A stretch of 64,000 nucleotides of DNA from Pseudomonadota bacterium (GTDB lineage Bacteria; Myxococcota_A; UBA796; SXON01), in contig JAUXQH010000147.1 of assembly GCA_030685065.1 (NCBI GenBank), positions 1 through 64,000 on the forward strand, given 5' to 3'. The translations under genes and the position numbers were made by a program. The notes under the pieces were generated by a model that saw nothing but the letters and a program-made list of their open reading frames with translations, was not told the origin of the DNA and ran no database searches. Shown here one piece after another: positions 40,946 to 50,178 of this stretch (positions within the stretch are counted from its first letter, which is position 1; every line of letters begins with the position of its first letter).

Positions 40946-42784
40946 GTGCCCTTGGACGCCCCCACCGCCGTACTCGCCGACGACCTCCCCCGGATCGAGG
41001 TCGCCGTGGTGCCTGACATCTCGCCGTTCGCGCGGGATGTGCGGGCGGCCGCAGCCGCATGCGGCGCGGTGTTTGTCCGGGCGGACGCCGCGATGCCGAC
41101 CGACCTGGCGTGCCGGCTCTACGTGGTCGACCTGACGCGCGCGCTCGCGACCGCGCGGCTCGGGCCCTGCGTCATCGCGATCAGCCGCCAGCTCGAGCTC
41201 GATGCGTACGACATCATCGACCCCGCGACCGTGCCGACGCGCCTGACGCGCTCCCTGCGCAACCTCGTCGAGCAGGAAAAGCTCCGCGCGCGGATGGCCG
41301 CCGAGCGCGGCACGGTCGAGGTGCTCAACCAGATCGGGTACGCGCTCTCCGCGATCACCGACCGCCACCGCCTCCTCGACGAGCTCCTGACGCACGCGCG
41401 GCGCCTGCTCCAGGCGGACGGCGGCACGGTCTACCTCGTCGAAGACGGCGTGCTCCACTTCGCCGCCGCCCAGAACGACACCATCCCCTTCTTCCCCACC
41501 CGGCGGAAGCTGGCGATCGACGAGCAGAGCCTCGCGGGGTGGGTGGCCCTCCGGGGCTCGCCGCTGAACATCGACGACGTGCGGCGGCTCGACCCGTCGG
41601 TGCCCTACCGCCCCAACCTCTCGTTCGACGAGCAGACCGGCTACCAGACACGCTCGGTGCTCGTCGTCCCCCTCATGGACCGCGACGCCCACGTGATCGG
41701 CGCGCTCGCGATGATCAACCGGAAGCCCGTGGCCGGGGTGCCGCTCGCGAGCTTCGAGAAGGTGCTGGCGTTCTCCGATCGGCACGTGGCGCTCGCCCGT
41801 TCGATCGCGGGCCAGGCGGCGGTCGCGCTCGAGAATCACCGGCTCTACCGCGACATCTCGCTCCTGTTCCACGGTTTTGTCGAGGCCGCGGTCACCGCGA
41901 TCGAGGCCCGCGATCCCACCACCGGCGGCCACAGCCACCGCGTGGCCGAGCTCGCCACGCTGCTCGCCCGCGAGGTCACCGACAGCGACGAGCCCGCGTT
42001 CGCGGCGGTGCGCTTCTCCGCGCAGGAGCTGACCGAGCTGCACTACGCCTCGATGCTGCACGACTTCGGCAAGGTCGGCGTGCGCGAGGAGGTGCTCCTC
42101 AAGGCCACGAAGCTCTTCCCGTGGGAGATCGCCGAGGTCGAGCTCCGCTTCCGCCTCGCGGCGCTCCAGGCGGTGCTCGAGTCCGTGCGCGACGAGCTGA
42201 CCGAGCACCAGCTCACCAGCCGGCTCGGGGTGCTGCAGCAGGATCTCGCGCTGGTGCGCCGCCTGAACCGTCCCAACATGCCCTTCGGCACGGTCGAACG
42301 CGAAGCCATCCGGCTGGTCGCCGAGCGGTGGCGGCTCGACGGGGAGCGCCAGGAGCTCGTCCTTCGGCCCCGCGAGGTCGACCGCCTGTGCATTCCCCGC
42401 GGCTCGCTCGATCCGGCCGAGCGCCTCGAGATCGAGCGCCACGTCGAGCACACCTACCGCTTCCTGCGCGTGATCCCGTGGACGAGGGAGCTACGCAACG
42501 TCCCCGCCATCGCGTACGCCCACCACGAAAAGCTCGACGGCACCGGGTATCCTCGCCAGCTCACCGAGCCCGAGATCCCCTTCGGCGCCAAGCTGATGGC
42601 CATCGCGGACATCTACGACGCGCTCACCGCGATGGACCGCCCCTACAAGGACCCCATGTCGCCCGAGCGCGCCATCGCCATCCTCCGCGAGGAGGCGAGC
42701 GCCGGCAAGATCCTCTCCCCCGCCGTGGAGCTGCTCGCGGGGCGGCAGCTGTGGAAGCGGTTGAAGGGGTTGAGGAGCAAGTAG
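40946..42784 (+). CDS. GAF and HD-GYP domain protein (probable cyclic di-GMP phosphodiesterase)
   Basis: The protein has 612 residues. Residues ~1-110 resemble a response-regulator-like N-terminal region; ~135-300 form a GAF domain (LLTHARRLLQADGGTVYLVED, TRSVLVVPLMDRDAHVIGALAMINR). The HD-GYP domain (~305-600) has GGHSHRVAELA, the HD pair in MLHDFGKVGV, then HHEKLDGTGYP, the GYP signature, and ADIYDALTAMDRPYK. These domains usually hydrolyse cyclic di-GMP. An insertion of about 100 residues (ELRFRLAALQ to PREVDRLCIP) lies inside the HD-GYP domain. GTG start; a TTG two codons later is also possible. Confidence 0.88.
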   Translation: MPLDAPTAVLADDLPRIEVAVVPDISPFARDVRAAAAACGAVFVRADAAMPTDLACRLYVVDLTRALATARLGPCVIAISRQLELDAYDIIDPATVPTRLTRSLRNLVEQEKLRARMAAERGTVEVLNQIGYALSAITDRHRLLDELLTHARRLLQADGGTVYLVEDGVLHFAAAQNDTIPFFPTRRKLAIDEQSLAGWVALRGSPLNIDDVRRLDPSVPYRPNLSFDEQTGYQTRSVLVVPLMDRDAHVIGALAMINRKPVAGVPLASFEKVLAFSDRHVALARSIAGQAAVALENHRLYRDISLLFHGFVEAAVTAIEARDPTTGGHSHRVAELATLLAREVTDSDEPAFAAVRFSAQELTELHYASMLHDFGKVGVREEVLLKATKLFPWEIAEVELRFRLAALQAVLESVRDELTEHQLTSRLGVLQQDLALVRRLNRPNMPFGTVEREAIRLVAERWRLDGERQELVLRPREVDRLCIPRGSLDPAERLEIERHVEHTYRFLRVIPWTRELRNVPAIAYAHHEKLDGTGYPRQLTEPEIPFGAKLMAIADIYDALTAMDRPYKDPMSPERAIAILREEASAGKILSPAVELLAGRQLWKRLKGLRSK

Positions 42785-42833
42785 GGGTTCTCCGAGAGGG
42801 GGGAGGGGCGACCACGATGGGCGCGGTGCCCGG

Positions 42834-42862
42834 CGCCAGGGCGCGCCGACCGCGCCCTGGCG
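42834..42862. terminator. Perfect 12-bp GC hairpin between convergent genes
   Basis: CGCCAGGGCGCG pairs exactly with CGCGCCCTGGCG around the loop CCGAC. It is placed midway in the 127-bp gap between the HD-GYP gene and the convergent RCC1 lipoprotein gene. No U-tract, but the very strong stem suits a bidirectional terminator. Confidence 0.65.
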
Positions 42863-42911
42863 GGCCGTGTCGTCGCCCGCCTCGTCGGCGCAGGCGGGCA
42901 GGGAGAGGCCG

Positions 42912-44309
<1,398 letters not shown>

Positions 44310-44444
44310 GGGGGCTCCCAGGGTGTGGAGCGCACCTTACCGGCGCCCGACCGGCGCCGAACCTCACAGCCATCTCTCATGCTCGCCCCGCCCGCGCTGT
44401 CGCCGCACCGGCCGCGCGTCCGCGCGCGGTCCGTGTGCCCTGGC

Positions 44445-45569
44445 TCAGCTCTCTCTCGGCACCAGCACGTCCAGATCCTCCAACGGCGCCGTCACGTACC
44501 GTTGGAGCGACCGGCTCACGAGCCGACCAGCGTGGTAGCCGCAGGACTGGCGCAGCGCATCGGAGCGCGCGAGCGCCGCGTCGACCCCGCGCGAGAGCTC
44601 GAACAGGTAGGGGAGCAGGCTGTTGCCGAGCGCGCGGGAGGCGGTGCGCGCGACCTCGCTCGGGAGGTTCGGGATGCAGATGTGCCGCACACCCTCGACC
44701 TCGTAGGAGGGGGACTCCGGCGTGGTGGGGCGGCTGGTCTCGCTGCACCCGCCCTCGTCGATGCTCATGTCGATGAAGATGCAGCCCTCCTTCATCAGCC
44801 TTACATGCTGGCGCTTGAGCACCTTCGGGGCGGGCTCGCCGCGCACGGCCACGGCGCCGATGACCACGTCGGCCTGCTCGAGGTAGCGGGACAAGTGGTA
44901 TTCGCTCGCGGTGGCGGTCACGACCACGCGGCCGATCGCCCGCTCCAGGCGCTGGAGCCGGCGCGGATCACGGTCGAGGACCACCACCTGGGCCCCGAGC
45001 GCCGCGGCCTCGGCTGCGGCGGCCTGGCCCGCCCGACCGCCGCCGATGACGAGCACGAGGCAGGGCGGCACGCCGGAGGCGCCCCCCAGGAGCAGGCCGG
45101 GGCCATGCCCGGTCGAGGTGAGGTGGAACGCCGCGAGCGTGACGGCGACCTGCCCGCCGAGCGCGGAGAGCGGCTCCAGGATCGGGTATTCGTCGGGATC
45201 CTCGCGCACCAGCTCACAGGAGAGCGTCGTGGCTTTTTCGGCGATGAGCTTCTGGTGCAGCACCGGCGGTGCGCTCGCGAGATGGAGGAACCCCACGATC
45301 GTGCCGCCGTCGCGAACGAGCTCGAGCTCCGTCGCGAGCGGCGCATGCACCTTGAGGAGCACCTGGGCGCCCGCCGCCACGTCTCGCGAGTTGTAGACCA
45401 CCTGCGCGCCGGCCGCGAGGTAGTCGGTGTCGTTGAAGCCGGAGCCGAGGCCGGCGCCGTTCTCGACGAGCACGCCGTGACCGGCCGCCACCAACGCGCG
45501 CGCGCCCTCGGGCGTGAGCGGGACGCGGCGCTCCTGCGGCGTGGCTTCTCGGACGAGCCCGAATTCCAT
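44445..45569 (-). CDS. ald: Alanine dehydrogenase (Ald/PNT family)
   Basis: The protein has 374 residues, the usual length of alanine dehydrogenase (about 370). It converts L-alanine to pyruvate with NAD, or the reverse. Motifs: the start FGLVREATPQERRVPLTPEGA with substrate-binding Arg and Lys regions, VLLKVHAP, the Rossmann motif LVIGGGRAGQAAAAEA, and the family signature DMSIDEGGCSETSRPTT. The usual catalytic His in FTYLHLA-type sequence appears as FLHLA. GGAGG is 6 bp upstream of the ATG. The sequence is somewhat divergent from typical Ald (TATASEYHLSRYL region), so a related dehydrogenase remains possible. Confidence 0.88.
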   Translation of the reverse strand: MEFGLVREATPQERRVPLTPEGARALVAAGHGVLVENGAGLGSGFNDTDYLAAGAQVVYNSRDVAAGAQVLLKVHAPLATELELVRDGGTIVGFLHLASAPPVLHQKLIAEKATTLSCELVREDPDEYPILEPLSALGGQVAVTLAAFHLTSTGHGPGLLLGGASGVPPCLVLVIGGGRAGQAAAAEAAALGAQVVVLDRDPRRLQRLERAIGRVVVTATASEYHLSRYLEQADVVIGAVAVRGEPAPKVLKRQHVRLMKEGCIFIDMSIDEGGCSETSRPTTPESPSYEVEGVRHICIPNLPSEVARTASRALGNSLLPYLFELSRGVDAALARSDALRQSCGYHAGRLVSRSLQRYVTAPLEDLDVLVPRES

Positions 45570-45614
45570 GTGTCCCTCCAGGGGGGGAAGAGTGCCACAC
45601 TCCGGCGGTCGCTG

Positions 45615-46055
45615 TCAGGGCGCGACGCGCCCCCCCTCGAACCGGAGCGAGTACCCGGGCCCGATGCAGGCCGCCGTGCGATCACCGGCCGGAATCCCGA
45701 AGTAGATCTCGCACTGGGTGCACGCGACGGGAAACACGAGCGCGTCCTCCTCGCGCACGAACTGTGCGTTGGCGAGCTTCCCCTCGAGGAGCGCCGCCCC
45801 GACCCGCGTCACGGCGGCGAGCCCGGTGCCGCGCACCGTGACCTCGACGATGCGCGCGTTGGCTCGGCGGACATGCACCGAGTCGATGCGAGGGCAGCGG
45901 GGCTCGACCGCGAACGCTGTCTCCGGCGCGAGCGGGGAGTCGGGCTCGCCGATGAAGCGGCCGCCGACCTGACGAACGGTGTGGGTCGTGAAGGTCACGT
46001 CCTGGGGCGGATCGCGGGGGTCGCAGCGACACGCGAGGAGGAGGGCGAGCAGCAT
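45615..46055 (-). CDS. Small lipoprotein of unknown function
   Basis: The protein has 146 residues from ATG 46055. MLLALLLACRCD is a short lipoprotein signal with lipobox LLAC. The mature part has five Cys, including PRCPRIDSVH and VACTQCEIYFG, and a beta-rich domain (IVEVTVRGTGLAAVTRVGAALLEG) like an IPT/TIG or Ig-like fold. It is divergent from the Ser/Thr kinase gene at 46087 with only 31 bp between. I do not recognise a specific family. Confidence 0.6.
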   Translation of the reverse strand: MLLALLLACRCDPRDPPQDVTFTTHTVRQVGGRFIGEPDSPLAPETAFAVEPRCPRIDSVHVRRANARIVEVTVRGTGLAAVTRVGAALLEGKLANAQFVREEDALVFPVACTQCEIYFGIPAGDRTAACIGPGYSLRFEGGRVAP

Positions 46056-46086
46056 GGGGGGCGCGCTTTGAATATAGTGCGCGGCA

Positions 46087-47850
46087 ATGTCCGGCACGCC
46101 CGAGCGCACTCGCTATTGCAGCCGCTGCCTGACGACCTTTCCGGCGGATGCGCAGAAGTGTCCGAACCTCGGGTGCAGATCGGCGCGGCCCGCGTCGGGC
46201 TGGGGCGAGCTGCTCGAAGCGGACGAGGTGATCGACCGCACCTACCGGATCCACGCGCGGCTCGCGATCGGCGGCGCGGGCGTGACCTACCTGGGCGGCG
46301 AGCTCGGGGCCGACGGCACGGCGGAGGTGGGGCCCCGCGTGGCGATCAAGGTGCTGTACCAGCAGCGGGACCAGGGGTCCTACCTGCGCCGGCTCTCCAC
46401 CGAGGCGCAGATCCTCCAGGGGATGAACCACCCCCAGATCGTCGAATGCCGCGGCTTCGTGCACCGATCCGGGCATTCGCCCTACCTCGTGACCCGCTAC
46501 GAAGAGGGCGGGAGCCTCCTCGACCACATCCGTCGCGTCGGCACGCTCTCGATCCCGGTGGTGGCCGGCATCGGCCGGCAGGTCTGCTGGGCGCTCGACG
46601 TGGCGCACCGCCAGGGCGTGGTCCACCGCGATCTGAAGCCGGAGAACGTGCTCCTCGTGCGCGAGGTTCCGGCCGAGCAGATCCCCGAGATCCGCGTCGC
46701 CGACTTCGGGATCGCCAAGGTGTTCGGGGGCGTGGGCGATCGCCTCACCCGCGTCGGCGCGTTCGTGGGCACCCCCCAGTACGCCGCCCCCGAGCAGTTC
46801 GACGGCCTGACCCCCGAGCCCGCGACCGACGTGTACGCCGTCGGCGCGCTGCTCTACTTCTGCATCTCGGCGCGCCCGGTGGCGGACCTGATGGCCGAGC
46901 TCGATCCTGACTCGCAGAAGGATCACCTCGTCCGCCACCTGCCGGTGAGGCTGGAGCCCGAGCACGGCACCCCGGAGCTCCGCCGCTGGATGGAGGAGAC
47001 CCTCGCCGTCGCCATGGCGGTCGACCCCGGGGATCGCTGCGACGTCTCCCAGCTCGAGTCGCGCCTCGCCTCCATCCAGGTCGGGCGGGACCCCGGCTTC
47101 ATCCGCCTGCCGCCCGCCGGGAGCATCGTGCCCGGGTCCCGAACCATCCAGGGCTCGGGGCCGACCCACACGGCCGACACGCTGGACTCCGCGTTCGTGA
47201 GCCCGCTCATCACGGACGAGGGCACGCTTGGCGGGCCCCCGCCGATTCCGCCCCGGCTGCCGCCGCCCGTGCCGCCGATGGTGCCCCCGCCGGTGCCGCC
47301 CTCCTTCACGTCGGCGTCCGTGTCGGAGGGGCCGGGGTCGGATCGGACCGTGCCGATCGCGGGCCCGGCCGCGCCGATGTCGAAGCCGGCCGCGCACCGC
47401 ACGCCCTCGGCCACCCCCAGTGGGCACGGCGCGTCCGATCCGCAGCGGCAGCCCGCGCGATCCTCCGCCGCGCCGATCGGCTGCAGTCTCCTCGCGGCCG
47501 GCGGCCTCGGCGGCGCCCTCGTCGTGGCGGCGATCCTGGCGTGGGTGTTCCTCCCCCCGTCCGCGCGCGAGCTCACCGCCGCGGAGACCAACCCCGACGA
47601 CGCCGCGGACTGGCTCCTCGTGGCGGGCACTCTCGGCGAGAAGGGCGTGGCCGCCGAGGTCGCGTGTGCCTCGCCCGGCTACCTCGCCATCCGGGTGGTC
47701 ATCGAGGCGGACGGCGCGGTGCGCGGCGCCGAGCTCCTGAACTACCCCCACGAGCCGACGCGCGCGTGCATCGAAGCCGAGCTGAAGAAGACGCACTTCC
47801 CGCGCAAGGGCAAAGGGCCGATCCAGGTGGCGGTGTCGCTGACGAAGTAG
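46087..47850 (+). CDS. Membrane-anchored Ser/Thr protein kinase with zinc-ribbon N-terminus and TonB-like C-terminus
   Basis: The protein has 587 residues. The start RYCSRCLTTFPADAQKCPN is a Cys-rich zinc ribbon. The kinase domain (~48-345) has glycine-loop ARLAIGGAGVTYLGG, Lys in VAIKVLYQQ, HRDLKPENVLL, DFGIAKV and APEQFDG. A Pro-rich linker (about 375-450) leads to a membrane helix (LLAAGGLGGALVVAAILAWVFL) and a small outer domain (VACASPGYLAIRVVIEADGAVRGAELLNYPHEP, partly shown) that resembles a TonB C-terminal domain (family rule: gxv..v.v...s..p.id..v...l). It may sense an envelope signal. PP2C and FHA proteins are encoded at 53.6-57.7 kb. Confidence 0.9.
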   Translation: MSGTPERTRYCSRCLTTFPADAQKCPNLGCRSARPASGWGELLEADEVIDRTYRIHARLAIGGAGVTYLGGELGADGTAEVGPRVAIKVLYQQRDQGSYLRRLSTEAQILQGMNHPQIVECRGFVHRSGHSPYLVTRYEEGGSLLDHIRRVGTLSIPVVAGIGRQVCWALDVAHRQGVVHRDLKPENVLLVREVPAEQIPEIRVADFGIAKVFGGVGDRLTRVGAFVGTPQYAAPEQFDGLTPEPATDVYAVGALLYFCISARPVADLMAELDPDSQKDHLVRHLPVRLEPEHGTPELRRWMEETLAVAMAVDPGDRCDVSQLESRLASIQVGRDPGFIRLPPAGSIVPGSRTIQGSGPTHTADTLDSAFVSPLITDEGTLGGPPPIPPRLPPPVPPMVPPPVPPSFTSASVSEGPGSDRTVPIAGPAAPMSKPAAHRTPSATPSGHGASDPQRQPARSSAAPIGCSLLAAGGLGGALVVAAILAWVFLPPSARELTAAETNPDDAADWLLVAGTLGEKGVAAEVACASPGYLAIRVVIEADGAVRGAELLNYPHEPTRACIEAELKKTHFPRKGKGPIQVAVSLTK

Positions 47851-47909
47851 GGGAACCCAGGCGACCCACCCCGCGTGGTACCGTCCGGACTCCCCCAAGA
47901 GGCAGCCCG

Positions 47910-48206
47910 ATGAACGCTCGCTCCATCCTCACCGGTCTCGTAATTTTCGGCCTCGGCATGGCCTCCACCTACGTCATCCCGGCGGCACGCGCGGGTGCAG
48001 GTGGGTGGCAGTGCTACGTCGTAGACCGGATGCCCGACATGAAGTCCGCCGCGGAGTGGAAGGGCGCCGTCAACTACACGACCGGCCTCAACGAGGTCGC
48101 GGCGAACGCGCCCGCGGGCACCATCCTCAACGGAACCTACCCCACGTCCGGCGGCATGTACGGCTCGGGCAGCAGCGGTGCGCCCATCCTCTGCGTCAAG
48201 AACTAG
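47910..48206 (+). CDS. Small exported protein of unknown function
   Basis: The protein has 98 residues. A signal peptide or anchor (ILTGLVIFGLGMASTYVIPAARA) precedes GGWQCYVVDRMPDMKSAAEWKGA, then NEVAANAPAGTILNGTYPTSGG and a final CVKN. Two Cys (QCYV and LCVKN) could form a disulfide joining the ends. The gene follows the kinase gene by 60 bp in the same direction, so it may be co-transcribed. No family is recognised; short exported proteins of this style occur in Myxococcota. Confidence 0.65.
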   Translation: MNARSILTGLVIFGLGMASTYVIPAARAGAGGWQCYVVDRMPDMKSAAEWKGAVNYTTGLNEVAANAPAGTILNGTYPTSGGMYGSGSSGAPILCVKN

Positions 48207-48236
48207 GTTTCAGCCTTCAGCTCCGCCCGGAAGCGC

Positions 48237-48587
48237 CTACCTCACCCCCCGCCGCAGCCCGAGCGCCACGAGCAGGCTCTGCGCGATGAGCGCGCCCATC
48301 GCGAGGATGGTGGGCGCCATCGACTCGCCGAAGCCGGTGAGGACGATGAGGCCCACGTCGGGGCTCTGGGCCCACTCCGGGGTGGCGGGGACCCGGAGCG
48401 CCACGGTCATGAGATCGACCGCGGTGCCGGCCAGCCCGGCGAAGAGGATCGCGGCGCCCAACGCCACCTGGTAGGGCACGCGGCCGGGGCTCGGCGCCCA
48501 GGCGAACCGCGCCGCGTTGACGAGCGCGAGCGCCCCGAACACCACGATCACGATCATCGGAAAGCCGCCCATCATGAAGAAGTCCAT
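48237..48587 (-). CDS. Three-to-four-helix membrane protein, possible MotA/TolQ-like
   Basis: The protein has 116 residues from ATG 48587; longer open sequence upstream is a shadow. Hydrophobic helices occupy GGFPMIVIVVFGALALVNAARF, VALGAAILFAGLAGTAVDLMTVAL and ESMAPTILAMGALIAQSLLVAL. The last helix with 'G..A..t....' resembles MotA/TolQ/ExbB helix pairs (G.ae.l..Ta.Gllvai.al), but the protein is shorter. It is divergent from an ECF sigma gene, with a 106-bp gap that includes AGAGG near its start. Function unknown. Confidence 0.6.
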   Translation of the reverse strand: MDFFMMGGFPMIVIVVFGALALVNAARFAWAPSPGRVPYQVALGAAILFAGLAGTAVDLMTVALRVPATPEWAQSPDVGLIVLTGFGESMAPTILAMGALIAQSLLVALGLRRGVR

Positions 48588-48693
48588 CGAACACCTCTGA
48601 CCAGTCCAACGCAGGGTCGGCCCGAGCGTGACGCACGGCCTCGAAAAAAGAATCTGCGTCACGCCCGCCCGCCCCGTGCGTTGATGCGCGTGG

Positions 48694-49224
48694 ATGCACG
48701 CCCCCGAACCTGACTCCGCGGCCCTTCGCCGCCTCGACCCCGGGGCGATCGAGGAGGTGTTCGACGCGTTCGGCGCCCGCCTCAATGGCTTCCTGCGTCG
48801 CATGGGGGCGAGCCCCGAGGTGGCCGAGGAGCTCGTGCAGGAGACGTTCGTGCGCCTGGTCCGCCACGCCCCGCGCCTGAAGGAGGACACCCGCATCGGC
48901 GCCTGGCTCTTCACCGTGGCGCGCAACCTGTGGGTGTCTCACCGGCGGTGGGCGTGGGTGGATGGCACGCGCCTGCTCGAGCTTGCGGGCGCCCCGCGCC
49001 GTGGCCCCCCCACCCCCGCCGAAGACCATGACGCGAGCGAGTCCCGCGCGCGTCTCGAGCGAGCCGTCGCCGCCCTGCCGGAGGCCCAACGCGAGGTGTT
49101 CCTGCTCGTCGCGGGCGAGGACCTCGATCCCATCGAGGCCGCCGCGATCCTCGGCATCACCCCGGAGGCCGCCCGTCAGCGGCTGGCCCGCGCCCGGCGC
49201 GCGCTGGAGGAGCAGCTTTCATGA
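48694..49224 (+). CDS. ECF-type RNA polymerase sigma factor
   Basis: The protein has 176 residues. Region 2 (~20-90): AIEEVFDAFGARLNGFLRRMG, EVAEELVQETFVRLVRHAPRL, IGAWLFTVARNLWVSHRR. Region 4 (~115-172): AVAALPEAQREVFLLVAGEDLDPIEAAAILGI, partly shown, with the HTH ending in ARQRLARARRAL. It ends with an ATGA overlap into a small membrane protein gene, likely its partner. A divergent three-helix membrane protein gene lies upstream. Confidence 0.92.
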   Translation: MHAPEPDSAALRRLDPGAIEEVFDAFGARLNGFLRRMGASPEVAEELVQETFVRLVRHAPRLKEDTRIGAWLFTVARNLWVSHRRWAWVDGTRLLELAGAPRRGPPTPAEDHDASESRARLERAVAALPEAQREVFLLVAGEDLDPIEAAAILGITPEAARQRLARARRALEEQLS

Positions 49225-49412
49225 GCGACCAACCCATCCCCCCCCACCTCCGCCTCGATCCGGTGCCGCTCGCGCCCGAGGCCGAGCGTCGTATCCGCTC
49301 TGTTATTCGTCACGAAGCCCGCAGCGCCCGGCTGGCCCTCGCCGAGGCCGCGCTGCACGGCGGATTCGCGCTCGCGGCGGTGGTGTGGGCGGTGGCGGCG
49401 GTGCTCGGGTAG
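49221..49412 (+). CDS. Small single-helix membrane protein, possible anti-sigma partner
   Basis: The protein has 63 residues. A charged N-terminal half (LAPEAERRIRSVIRHEARSARL) is followed by one membrane helix (AEAALHGGFALAAVVWAVAAVLG). The gene overlaps the ECF sigma stop by four bases. Anti-sigma proteins of ECF factors are commonly encoded this way and have one helix, but the usual HxxxCxxC motif is missing. It may be a truncated or minimal form, or simply unknown. Confidence 0.55.
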   Translation: MSDQPIPPHLRLDPVPLAPEAERRIRSVIRHEARSARLALAEAALHGGFALAAVVWAVAAVLG

Positions 49413-49425
49413 CCGGCGCCTACCC
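49407..49425. terminator. Hairpin with stop codons of the convergent pair in both arms
   Basis: GGGTAG pairs with CTACCC across a seven-base loop. TAG in the left arm ends the small membrane protein gene, and CTA in the right arm is the complement of the vapC stop. It is followed by CC on the plus side only, with no U-run. Confidence 0.45.
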
Positions 49426-49797
49426 CCAACGCGCCACCCGGCAGTTCGCGAGCATCGTCGTGTCCTTCGTGACGAGCGGGAGATCATCCGCGAGGGCGTG
49501 CGCCGCGATGAGCCGATCGAACGGATCCCGCGTCCAGAGGAGCGTCCCCGCGAGCGCCGCGACCCGCTCGAAGCCGCTCTCCGCGGCGCCCAGGTCGGCG
49601 ACGTCACGGAGGGCACCCAGGATCTCCTCGGGCTCGACGGTCAACCGGCCGATCTCCTGCAGAAACGCCAGCTCGAGGCGCACCATGGGGGAGACGAGGG
49701 GGCGGCGCGTGGCGAGCAAGTCGAGGACGGCGGCGGGAAATGCGTCCCGTCGGCCCTGGTACAACCAGACAACGACGTGGGTGTCCAGGTGGATCAC
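49420..49797 (-). CDS. vapC: VapC-type PIN-domain toxin
   Basis: The protein has 125 residues with a PIN ribonuclease fold. Acidic catalytic residues are in place: Asp in IHLDTHVVVWLYQG, Glu in MVRLELAFLQE, and Asp in WTRDPFDRLIAAHALADDLPLVTKDTTML (partly shown). VapC toxins cleave tRNA or rRNA and are neutralised by VapB. The ATG overlaps the antitoxin stop by four bases. Length fits VapC (about 130). Confidence 0.93.
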   Translation of the reverse strand: MIHLDTHVVVWLYQGRRDAFPAAVLDLLATRRPLVSPMVRLELAFLQEIGRLTVEPEEILGALRDVADLGAAESGFERVAALAGTLLWTRDPFDRLIAAHALADDLPLVTKDTTMLANCRVARWG

Positions 49798-50027
49798 GGC
49801 GCGCCCGGATCCCAGTGAGACGACCAGTCGAGCTGCGCGAGGTCCTCCGGATCGCCGACCACGACTCCCTCCCGCACGCGAAGGCGGTCGACCCAGCTTC
49901 CCGCCCGCGCGGGGACGATCCGCAAGAGCTGGCCACCCCGCTCGATCTCGAGCGGCTCCCCGGTCTGCAGGACCGCATCGAGGAGATTGTAGACGTCAGC
50001 CCGGAGCTGCGACGCGGTGACGCGCAT
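49794..50027 (-). CDS. vapB: VapB/Phd-type antitoxin
   Basis: The protein has 77 residues. The N-terminal part (MRVTASQLRADVYNLLDAVLQTGEPLEIERGGQLLRIVP, partly shown) matches Phd/YefM-type or VapB DNA-binding antitoxins (MkvtaseLR..l...ld.v..gep..i...g..va.lvP). The tail (DLAQLDWSSHWDPGAP) is the toxin-binding part. It precedes vapC with a four-base overlap, the standard order. A strong sigma-70 promoter with overlapping repeats lies just upstream. Confidence 0.9.
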   Translation of the reverse strand: MRVTASQLRADVYNLLDAVLQTGEPLEIERGGQLLRIVPARAGSWVDRLRVREGVVVGDPEDLAQLDWSSHWDPGAP

Positions 50028-50047
50028 GGGACGTGTCCTCGGGGGAC

Positions 50048-50091
50048 GGTATATGGATGACTCGTACGTGCGTCAAGATGCCAACGTACGT
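50048..50091 (-). promoter_or_regulatory. vapBC promoter with overlapping CGTACGT operator repeats
   Basis: On the minus strand TTGACG (50076-50071) and TATACC (50053-50048) are separated by exactly 17 bp, a good sigma-70 promoter 20 bp from the vapB ATG. CGTACGT occurs at 50063-50069, within the spacer, and at 50085-50091, upstream of the -35. These 22-bp-spaced repeats are likely operator half-sites for VapBC autorepression. Confidence 0.7.
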
Positions 50092-50178
50092 CCGTCTCGG
50101 GGTCTGCGCCGACAGTGCTTGTGTTCCCGTCCCCGTTCCGGCATGGTACCGACCCAAGACGTGCATCGAGGGTCCGCC

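Noticed and set aside
48963..48977. TGGCACGCGCCTGCT as a fourth sigma-54 promoter
   Set aside because: The -12 element lacks TTGC at the correct spacing and the site is inside the ECF sigma gene with no gene starting just downstream.
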